In this document: one piece after another, positions 1 through 6,422 of the stretch
Numbering within the stretch: the stretch's first letter is position 1
Layout of the letters: each line of letters starts with the position of its first letter
DNA from: JAWLGJ01 sp041685145
Lineage (GTDB): Bacteria > Pseudomonadota > Alphaproteobacteria > Rhodospirillales > Magnetospirillaceae
Direction of reading: 5' to 3'
NCBI GenBank assembly: GCA_041685145.1
Contig: JAWLGJ010000064.1
Span: forward strand, 1-13,760
Length of the DNA stretch: 13,760 nucleotides
The notes under the pieces: model-generated
The model's database searches: none
The model's input: only the letters and a program-made list of their open reading frames with translations
Told to the model about the DNA's origin: nothing
Program-made: the position numbers and the translations under genes

Positions 1-2
1 AT

Positions 3-2030
3 CTTGAGCTTGAGGAGATTCGGGTGGAGGCGGTGGCGCCGCCGTGGCGCCGGCGGGCGGCGCCGACGGCTGGAAGCGTGCCGCGCGGCGGGGTCTACGC
101 CTGTCCGCTGCCGCCGCGCGACGCCCTGACCTACCGCCCGGCGGAGGTCGCGCCCTTTCTGGCCAACCTGCTGTGGAACCGGCCGCGCGGCTGGCGGATC
201 GGCCTTTTGAGCGTCAACGGCGCGACGGAGACGGCGCTGGCGACGCTGGCGCGGCACCTGGCCTTCCTGCACCCGCCACGATCGCTGCTGCACGAGCGGC
301 CGGCGGACAGCGCGGCGGCCGCCGATGACTGCGACCTTGTCGTCGTCGACGCCGGCCTCGATTTCGACCACTGCCGCGACTGGGACATCGACCGCATCCT
401 GGCCGCCCTGCTGCCGCTGGAAGCCCATCTCCGCGCCCTCGCCCGGCACGAGTGCGCGCGCGTCGACGCGGGGCGGGCGCCACGGCCGTTCGTGTTCGTC
501 AACCTTCAGCAGGTGGCATTCCCGGCGGTCGCTTCGGCGGAACGTTCCTGGCTGCACGACGTCGTCGCCGCCGAATTCGAGGTGTCGTTTGCGCCGCTTC
601 AGGCGCGGGTGGGCGAAGGCGTGGTGAAAGGGGCAACGCGCCCGGCGGCCGCCGCCGACCCCGATTACGAGCGCGCCTTCGAGGGGGTGCGGTTGCTGGC
701 CGAAACCTTGGCCCGCGATCCCGATGCCGATATCCGGCCGGACCAGTGGAAGCTGCCGGTGCTGACGTTGGCCGAAGCCCTGGCCGAATCGGGAGGCACC
801 CCGCTGCCGGCCGCCGGGCTTGCACGCATGGTCGAACGCGCGCGGCGAGAGCGGCCCTCGGCGCGATACGCCGCCGAACTGCTGGTGCCGGCGGCGCCGC
901 GCCGGTCGCGGGCCGCCGTCAGCGCCCTGTGCAGCCTGGGCGATTGGGACGATCCGCGATGGTTCGAGGCGTGGGCCGAGCATTACGGCGGAGCGGCGCC
1001 CCGGAGCCTCTTCCGGCGCTCGCGGCACGGATGGAGCGGCGCGCAGACCCTGTTCGCGCTGGCGGAACTGGGGGCGCTGCGGCCCGACGCATCGGTGCTG
1101 GTGATGGCGCCGTTCCCGGGGCGGCTGGTGGCGGCCTTGGCGCAGAAGGTGGCGCGCGTCGACATGCTGCACTGGCTGAAAACCGTTTCGCCGCCGGTGA
1201 CGGAAGACCCCTACAGGGAGGACGGCTATTTCGAATCGACGCCGCGTCGCCGCACGATCTTTGGAAAGGATGGCCGTGGCGAGCGATTCGACGCGGTCGT
1301 CGCGACCGAGGCGGCGATGAAGGTCTGCGTCCACGAACGCTTCGTTCCCGCCGCCGCGGAACTGCAATCGCGGCTGAAAGTCGGCGGCACCCTGCTCTTC
1401 GACCTCGATGTCCGCCTCACCGCCGGTCCCGGAAGCTGGTACATCGGCGCCGACCTGCTGGCTTCGGGTGCTTTCGCGGCGGCGTTTGAACGCAGCGGCC
1501 TGCTCAGCCTGCAAGGTCCACGAGCCTTCACCGTCGACGCCGACACCTTGGACTGCTTCGGCCGTCAGTCCGCCGACTACGCCATGCCGCAACTCTGCCG
1601 CGACCATTTCGGCGCCGTCACGACGCACGCCCTCCTCGCCTTTCGCAAGGAACGCGCGGCCACCCAGGGCGAGTGGGCACGAGTGCAGGCGGCGCTGCTG
1701 TCGCTGGGCCCTGGGCTGGTGGCGCTGCTCGACCCTTCGGCGCGGCGCGACGGTTGCGCGCGGGTGGCGCCGGGCGCGACGGTGGCGACGCGGCCCGTTC
1801 CACTGTGCGACGGCGTGTACGCCGTCACCGTTGCCTCCGAGGGCCCGGCTCCGGCACTGTTGGTGGTGGCGAACGACGGCACGGTGTTGGCGCGGGGCGA
1901 CGATGGGGGCCCGGTGGTGTTCCACCACACCGCCGACGAGGGGCTTTGGCCGGAAGTCCGGGTCTGCCTGCATGGTGGTGCGGGAGGGGCACGAGTGACG
2001 CATGTGGGGCTGCACGTCCATGACCGATGA
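3..2030 (+). CDS. Glycosyltransferase/methyltransferase-like fusion protein, 3' part (5' end outside window)
   Basis: A GTG at 24 could serve as a start, but the frame stays open to the left edge. The seven codons before it (LELEEIR) match an internal stretch (about residues 287-293) of the complete paralogue at 8705-11320, so the gene almost certainly begins outside the window and its N-terminal GT-A domain is missing here. Counting from the GTG, residues about 58-205 match the paralogue's middle alpha/beta domain, including a 'DLVVVDAG' strand and 'RPFVFVN' near residues 104-160. Residues about 300-545 match its C-terminal Rossmann-like region, with 'ASVLVMAPFPG' where motif I should be and 'LKVGGTLLFDLD' near 451-462. 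Motif I lacks GxGxG, so methyltransferase activity is doubtful. A tail of about 120 residues, rich in predicted beta strands, is absent from the paralogue. The downstream gene overlaps its end, implying an operon. The fold assignment is fairly secure; substrate and reaction are unknown. Confidence 0.8.
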   Translation, partial: LELEEIRVEAVAPPWRRRAAPTAGSVPRGGVYACPLPPRDALTYRPAEVAPFLANLLWNRPRGWRIGLLSVNGATETALATLARHLAFLHPPRSLLHERPADSAAAADDCDLVVVDAGLDFDHCRDWDIDRILAALLPLEAHLRALARHECARVDAGRAPRPFVFVNLQQVAFPAVASAERSWLHDVVAAEFEVSFAPLQARVGEGVVKGATRPAAAADPDYERAFEGVRLLAETLARDPDADIRPDQWKLPVLTLAEALAESGGTPLPAAGLARMVERARRERPSARYAAELLVPAAPRRSRAAVSALCSLGDWDDPRWFEAWAEHYGGAAPRSLFRRSRHGWSGAQTLFALAELGALRPDASVLVMAPFPGRLVAALAQKVARVDMLHWLKTVSPPVTEDPYREDGYFESTPRRRTIFGKDGRGERFDAVVATEAAMKVCVHERFVPAAAELQSRLKVGGTLLFDLDVRLTAGPGSWYIGADLLASGAFAAAFERSGLLSLQGPRAFTVDADTLDCFGRQSADYAMPQLCRDHFGAVTTHALLAFRKERAATQGEWARVQAALLSLGPGLVALLDPSARRDGCARVAPGATVATRPVPLCDGVYAVTVASEGPAPALLVVANDGTVLARGDDGGPVVFHHTADEGLWPEVRVCLHGGAGGARVTHVGLHVHDR

Positions 2031-3120
2031 CGTCGAGCCGCGATTTCTGCTGGTGACCGCGCTGGCGCACTTGCTGCGCGAGGAGCCTGATCCGGCCGCG
2101 GCACTGCTCGCGCGCCTGCAAGAACGTGCGCCCGACCATCCCGGGCTCGCGCCCGCCCTCCGGGCGACCACGGCCGCGCGACAGGGCGAGGCGCTCGACC
2201 TCGACGCCATCGCCAGCGCCGCTGGGACCGCCGATCTCGACGTCATTCGCGAGCACTTCGCCGCAAGGGCCGCGGCGGAGAAGGGCGGGTCCGCGTGGTT
2301 CACGGCGCTGCTGAACTGGCCACCGGATGGAACGGTGTGGCGGTATTTGTGGAGCGGCGCCGTCGCGGCCCTCGATGACGGACGTCCCGCCGCCGCCTTT
2401 TGCAGGCTGCGCCAGATCGCGCGCCGGTGGCCCGAGCGGACGCAATGGCGGTTGCTGGTGGAGTTCCTCCAGCGGGCCGGGCGCCTGCGCCTCGCCGACC
2501 GGCTCGCGGAGGCGGTTCTGCCGCCGGCCGCCGCCCTTCAGGTCCGCGCCGAGACGGCGATGTTCCGGGGCGAGGCGGAGGCGGCGGAGGCTCTTTTCTC
2601 CGCCGCCGGCCCAGGGCTCGGCGATGCGCGGCGCTTGGCCGTCTATCATCTACAGGCGCATCTGCTGATGGGGCGGCTGGCCGACGCGGAGCGGGCGGCG
2701 GAGGAGGTCGGCGGCCCGCCGCTGGTGCTGGGTTGGCGGGCGATGTGTTCGCTTGCGGCCGGGGCTCCGGCGGAAGCCCTGGTTGTGGCGCGGCGGTGCG
2801 TGGCCGAGGCCACCAACGATGTTCATGGCGTCGCCTACGGATTTCTGGGCCTGGCCGAGCATGGCTGCGGGCGCACCGCCGAGGCCGGCGAGAGTTTTCG
2901 CCACGCCGTCGGGCTGCAGGCTGGCTCGCCGTGGCTGCGCTATCTGCGCGCCGCCCACGAGGCCGAGCACGGCGACGCCGCGGAGGGACGGCGGTTGCTG
3001 GCGCGGGCGCGCGCCGCCCATCGCGGCGCCTTCGAGCATTTCATGCGGCTGCGCGCCGCCGTCCTGCGGGGCGCGGGCATGACGACTCACGCCCGCGGTC
3101 CAGACGGGAGGAACATGTGA
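2020..3120 (+). CDS. TPR-like helical repeat protein
   Basis: About 366 residues, almost entirely alanine/arginine/leucine-rich helix pairs of tetratricopeptide type: alternating small and bulky residues with recurring A-E-A-L/F units, best seen in the second half (for example GRLADAERAAEEVG and GRTAEAGESFRHAVGL). No signal peptide, membrane segment or catalytic motif is visible. The ATG at 2020 (MTDDVEPRF) is preferred because it gives an 11-bp overlap with the upstream stop and has GGGG about 10 bp before it. An in-frame ATG at 2002 with GGGAGGGG 12 bp upstream is a real alternative and would add six residues. Repeats of this kind mediate protein-protein contact and form the N-terminal half of the GT41 enzyme encoded at 6423, so this may be a scaffold or acceptor-recognition partner of the adjacent glycosyltransferase (inference). 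The repeat call is good; the role is open. Confidence 0.75.
   Translation: MTDDVEPRFLLVTALAHLLREEPDPAAALLARLQERAPDHPGLAPALRATTAARQGEALDLDAIASAAGTADLDVIREHFAARAAAEKGGSAWFTALLNWPPDGTVWRYLWSGAVAALDDGRPAAAFCRLRQIARRWPERTQWRLLVEFLQRAGRLRLADRLAEAVLPPAAALQVRAETAMFRGEAEAAEALFSAAGPGLGDARRLAVYHLQAHLLMGRLADAERAAEEVGGPPLVLGWRAMCSLAAGAPAEALVVARRCVAEATNDVHGVAYGFLGLAEHGCGRTAEAGESFRHAVGLQAGSPWLRYLRAAHEAEHGDAAEGRRLLARARAAHRGAFEHFMRLRAAVLRGAGMTTHARGPDGRNM
3106..3111 (+). promoter_or_regulatory. Shine-Dalgarno sequence deciding the GTG start of the methyltransferase
   Basis: GGGAGG ends 5 bp before the GTG at 3117. That GTG overlaps the upstream TGA stop (ATGTGA), so the reading frame upstream of it is not needed for a start, and translation is probably coupled to the TPR gene. 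Confidence 0.55.
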
Positions 3121-3758
3121 CCTCGGCCTTTCACCGCCACCATGTCGTCGCACTCGCCGATGAGGTATTCCAGGACGCACTCGGGCATTGGGTGGACCGT
3201 GAAGCGGCCCCGAACGCAGCCCTGCGGGTGGCTGATGTCGGCGGCGGCGACGGCAGCGCGTCGAGGGATCTGTTCGAGCCGGTAACGCGGCCGTTGCGGG
3301 TTCACCCACTTGACCTCGACGGACACGACGCCGACAGCATTCCCTGCGACATCACCAAGCCCTTGCCGGCAAACCTCGTGGAAACCTTCGACATCGTCGT
3401 GTCACTGGCCGCGTTCGAACACTTCAAGGATCCCTTTACCGCCGCGGACAATTGCGCGCGACTGCTTCGACCTGGTGGCTTGATATACGTCAGGACCCTT
3501 TTCGCGTGGCGCTACCATCCGGCACCACGAGATTATTATCGTTTTACGGACGACGCATTGCATTACATGTTCGAGGAACGCAACCAGCTCGCAACATGGT
3601 GTTGTGGCTACGACACATCCAGGCGCCGCTGGGATATACGCGGCGGTTACTTCGGGGATGCGGATGTGCCGCCGATCGACGACCTGGGCGGCTTTCGCGA
3701 GAACTGGTGGGTCTTTTATGTCGGGACCAAGCCGCGCAGCGGCACCGTCGACATGTAG
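3117..3758 (+). CDS. Class I SAM-dependent methyltransferase (methyltransferase type 11-like)
   Basis: 213 residues, a normal size for a stand-alone class I methyltransferase. Motif I is VADVGGGDG (residues 38-46), the SAM-binding glycine loop. An acidic LDLDGHD strand follows, then the FDIVVSLAAFEHFKDP segment typical of type 11 enzymes, and RLLRPGGLIYVRT as the post-motif strand. A later PRDYYRFTDDAL segment is typical of methyltransferases in surface-glycan clusters. The GTG start at 3117 is supported by GGGAGG 5 bp upstream and by stop/start overlap with the TPR gene. The same frame is open further upstream, but that part only shadows the TPR gene. Unlike the fusion proteins of this window, this enzyme keeps the SAM-binding residues and is probably active. 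Its likely acceptor is a sugar or glycan intermediate (inference). GC falls through the gene towards the low-GC genes that follow. Confidence 0.88.
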   Translation: MTSAFHRHHVVALADEVFQDALGHWVDREAAPNAALRVADVGGGDGSASRDLFEPVTRPLRVHPLDLDGHDADSIPCDITKPLPANLVETFDIVVSLAAFEHFKDPFTAADNCARLLRPGGLIYVRTLFAWRYHPAPRDYYRFTDDALHYMFEERNQLATWCCGYDTSRRRWDIRGGYFGDADVPPIDDLGGFRENWWVFYVGTKPRSGTVDM

Positions 3759-3759
3759 C

Positions 3760-3773
3760 GGCGCGGGAGCGCC
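3760..3773 (+). terminator. Small GC hairpin just after the methyltransferase stop (weak)
   Basis: GGCGC-GGGA-GCGCC forms a perfect 5-bp stem with a 4-base loop starting two bases after the stop codon. No run of T follows, so a classical intrinsic terminator is not supported. It may simply protect the 3' end or be chance in GC-rich DNA. The remaining bases to 3896 show no convincing promoter. Confidence 0.22.
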
Positions 3774-3896
3774 CTACGGTGATTCATGCTGATTTCACGG
3801 TATCAAGCATCTAATGTGTACGCGGTATCGCGGCACTGAACCGCACGCGTTGTAGCGCGATGCGCGGCAAGGGACGTCAACCAACGACAGGTACAA

Positions 3897-5621
3897 ATGA
3901 GCAGCACATTTTGCGCGCTACCGTGGGTGCATCTGTTGATCACGTCATATGGGGGCGGCCAAGTCTGCTGCCTGGCCCGCGACATGCTGCGGGAGAACGG
4001 GCAGCATGTGTCTTTATACACCTCTACTTTGGACGAAGTATGGAACTGCGAAAGTCTTCGCCGCATCCGCCTCAACATGCTGGCCGGCAAACCATCGCCG
4101 GAATGCAGTCTGTGTTACCAAAACGAGGCTGATAACATCCGGAGCGAACGACTCGAGGAAACCAGGTACTGGCAAGAGCAGACGGGTTTCACGATCGAAA
4201 CCGCACGGGATGCAACCGACGCGGAAGGCAGGACAAGCATCGCACGACCTGTCTACTATCAACTTCTTGTCAGCAACGCCTGCAATCTCGCTTGTCGCAT
4301 GTGCAACGCCGAAGCGTCGTCGCGTATCGAACACGACGCCGTTCATCGCGCATGGGCGCCGGGTTACAACAACGGAGTGATGCCGCGCTGGAAGGGTGAC
4401 CGCGTTTCCATCGGGCCGGAGCACCATATCGGCGTTGCCGCCGGCGGCTTGGCGCCGCGTCAAGACGACAGGGGAACGAACGCCCATGCGATCTTGCGCG
4501 AGGCTTGGTTCGACGTGCCCCATTTGCCGTCCACGGATCCGATCACGTCAATCGGACTTTCCTTTGATGCCCAGGACGGAAAACCATTCGCCTGTACCAT
4601 TACCGCAAACAGCGCGACGTTGTTCGACGGCACCGTTGAGCCCGGTCAGTCGTCCCTGCTTTTGGCAACGGACCGCCTTCAACCATTCTCGACCTTGCGC
4701 CTGTCGATCGCGGTTGCCGAGACGGAGGGACATCAGCCGACGGTTTTTCTCCGAGAGGTGTTTCTGCAACGTGCCGAAGAAAGGCAGCGGAGCGGCGAGT
4801 ACGTTGTCAGCCGATTCAGTGACCGGTCCAAGCCCCTTTTTGACCAGGACTCGTTCCTTTTCGGGGAATTACTGGCGCGATCATCGGAGCTGCGGCGAGT
4901 ATACGTAACCGGCGGCGAGCCTCTTTATTCAAAGAGTCTTCTGCGCATGGTCGCCTACCTCAACGACCTGGGTCACTCTCGTAACATCGATGCATATTTC
5001 ACCACAAACGCGACTGTTCTCTCGGATTCCCTGCTTGAGCAGTTGCGATCATTTAACATTGTCCGGATCGGCATCAGTCTGGACGCGCTGGGAGACAAAA
5101 TAGAATACATTCGTCACGGAACAAAATGGCAAATAATGCTTGCCAATATAGAAAGATTGCGCTCGGTGGACGCGGTTCGACTGCATGCAATTCCTGCGGC
5201 CCAGATCATGAATATTCTTGAGATGGCGGAAACGATGCGGTTCTGCGATAGCATCGACCTGCCATTTGGCATCAATCTGGTTTATTACCCCGAGTTTCTG
5301 AATGTCCTGGCTGCCCCGAGGTTGGTAAGGGATATCGCGGCGGATAGGCTGGAAATTTACGCCAACACCGATTGCAGGCCCGAGCAGCGACATACCGTCG
5401 TCTCGCTCGTCAACCATCTGCGGTCGGAAAACGACCTATGCACGCCCGAACGTCTCTTGCAGTTTATGCTGTTTACGAACGACCTCGATGCAAGTCGGGG
5501 CGAATCGTTCAAGGATGCCTTCCCCGAGTTGCACCGCCTGCTGGAAGAAAGTGGTCATACGTGGACCAGCAACCTGAAAATCGCGACACGGGATAAGGGT
5601 GAAAAACAGGGCGCTCCATGA
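3897..5621 (+). CDS. Twitch-domain radical SAM protein with a large internal insertion
   Basis: 574 residues. The N-terminus looks like the twitch (half-SPASM) domain of N-terminal-twitch radical SAM proteins: FCALPWVHL (residues 5-13), a CC pair at 24-25, and then the VWNCESLRRIRLNMLAG...C70-x2-C73 pattern, which would bind an auxiliary Fe-S cluster. The radical SAM motif is CNLACRMC (C129, C133, C136), binding the [4Fe-4S] cluster that cleaves SAM. VTGGEPL at 337-343 is the SAM-contacting GGE motif, followed by FTTNATVLSD (368-377) and IGISLDAL (391-398). About 200 residues separate C136 from GGE, where a compact barrel usually has far fewer. The extra part, about 170-300, looks beta-strand rich. 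ATG 3897 has a modest AGG about 8 bp upstream. The stop overlaps the sulfotransferase start by 4 bp, so the two probably act together. Base composition is much lower in GC than the flanks, which suggests transfer. The substrate is unknown. Confidence 0.88.
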   Translation: MSSTFCALPWVHLLITSYGGGQVCCLARDMLRENGQHVSLYTSTLDEVWNCESLRRIRLNMLAGKPSPECSLCYQNEADNIRSERLEETRYWQEQTGFTIETARDATDAEGRTSIARPVYYQLLVSNACNLACRMCNAEASSRIEHDAVHRAWAPGYNNGVMPRWKGDRVSIGPEHHIGVAAGGLAPRQDDRGTNAHAILREAWFDVPHLPSTDPITSIGLSFDAQDGKPFACTITANSATLFDGTVEPGQSSLLLATDRLQPFSTLRLSIAVAETEGHQPTVFLREVFLQRAEERQRSGEYVVSRFSDRSKPLFDQDSFLFGELLARSSELRRVYVTGGEPLYSKSLLRMVAYLNDLGHSRNIDAYFTTNATVLSDSLLEQLRSFNIVRIGISLDALGDKIEYIRHGTKWQIMLANIERLRSVDAVRLHAIPAAQIMNILEMAETMRFCDSIDLPFGINLVYYPEFLNVLAAPRLVRDIAADRLEIYANTDCRPEQRHTVVSLVNHLRSENDLCTPERLLQFMLFTNDLDASRGESFKDAFPELHRLLEESGHTWTSNLKIATRDKGEKQGAP

Positions 5622-6310
5622 ATAGAAAAATAATGTTTGTCCACATTCCCAAGACCGGTGGATATACGCTGGACATGTTCTTTCGCTCCTGTTGTGGCTA
5701 TGAGCGGTCGGTTGACGTCACCTACGAGGCGGCGGTGCCGCACGATGTCTTTGATGAACACGATGTAATCCTAGGTCACCGTCCGATTACGTTCTTCGAG
5801 GATTATCCGGTGGCCCATCCGAAATTCACTATTTTTCGCGAGCCTGCCGAACGATTGGTATCCTACCAAAGGTATCTTTCCCGCCGACATCAGCACCCCT
5901 TGCACTCATGGGCCCGTAGCGTTGACTTTCCAACTTTTTGCGCGGAAGCACCGCAAAAAGATCGGACTGCTCGGTCACAAGCCTATTATGCCACCGGCAA
6001 CATCAAGCCGACACTTAACGAAATACGCGAGGCGATCGACAAGCGCTTCTGGATGGCGTCCACTCTCGAATACATTGATGTTGCCGCTGATATCGTGCGG
6101 AAATACATGGGATGGCCTCCGGCTGAAATTGGGCACTTCAACGACGGCGGAGGGAGTTTCGTAGACAGTAGCAAGCAGTCCGTATTCGATGATATCTCCA
6201 TCGATTCCGCCACCTTGAAAGCCGTTCGGCGGGATTTCGCGTTGGATTACTACGCGTATTCTTATGCCTTGGAGCGGTTCGTGGAGCGGTGGGTTCTTTC
6301 GGATCACTGA
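5618..6310 (+). CDS. Sulfotransferase-family protein (PAPS-dependent)
   Basis: 230 residues, cytosolic in appearance, with no signal peptide. HIPKTGGYT at residues 9-17 is the 5'-phosphosulfate-binding loop of sulfotransferase-family proteins. FREPAERLVS at 73-82 is the 3'-phosphate-binding motif, with the expected arginine (R79) and serine (S82). Together they indicate transfer of sulfate from PAPS to a hydroxyl or amino group, most often on a carbohydrate in this bacterial family. The ATG overlaps the radical SAM stop (ATGA), with AGGG a few bases upstream, a strong sign of coupled translation and a shared pathway. GC is low like that of its partner, while the following gene returns abruptly to very high GC. 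The acceptor cannot be read from the sequence. Family membership is well supported; activity is inferred. Confidence 0.85.
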   Translation: MNRKIMFVHIPKTGGYTLDMFFRSCCGYERSVDVTYEAAVPHDVFDEHDVILGHRPITFFEDYPVAHPKFTIFREPAERLVSYQRYLSRRHQHPLHSWARSVDFPTFCAEAPQKDRTARSQAYYATGNIKPTLNEIREAIDKRFWMASTLEYIDVAADIVRKYMGWPPAEIGHFNDGGGSFVDSSKQSVFDDISIDSATLKAVRRDFALDYYAYSYALERFVERWVLSDH

Positions 6311-6422
6311 GTAATCCGAGTTGCTTGGTTCCTGAGTCCGCATTTGCCAAGGAAGGTCCAGAACGCCCTCTCCAATCGTTCACGGGGCAAGCCAGCCTGT
6401 TCATTGCAACGTCAAAGCTGAT

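Noticed and set aside
2400..3116. Upstream extension of the methyltransferase frame to 2400
   Set aside because: This part is an Arg/Gly-rich shadow of the TPR gene; the methyltransferase fold and a good ribosome site place the start at GTG 3117.
3759..3896. Possible promoter in the gap before the radical SAM gene
   Set aside because: Candidate boxes such as TTCACG and TAATGT are too close together (12 bp) and no other pair looks like a sigma-70 promoter. A promoter may exist but cannot be supported.
6311..6422. Hairpin or promoter in the gap before the GT41 gene
   Set aside because: Only a 5-bp CTTGG/CCAAG inverted pair with a long loop and no T run; no clear promoter boxes or ribosome site.
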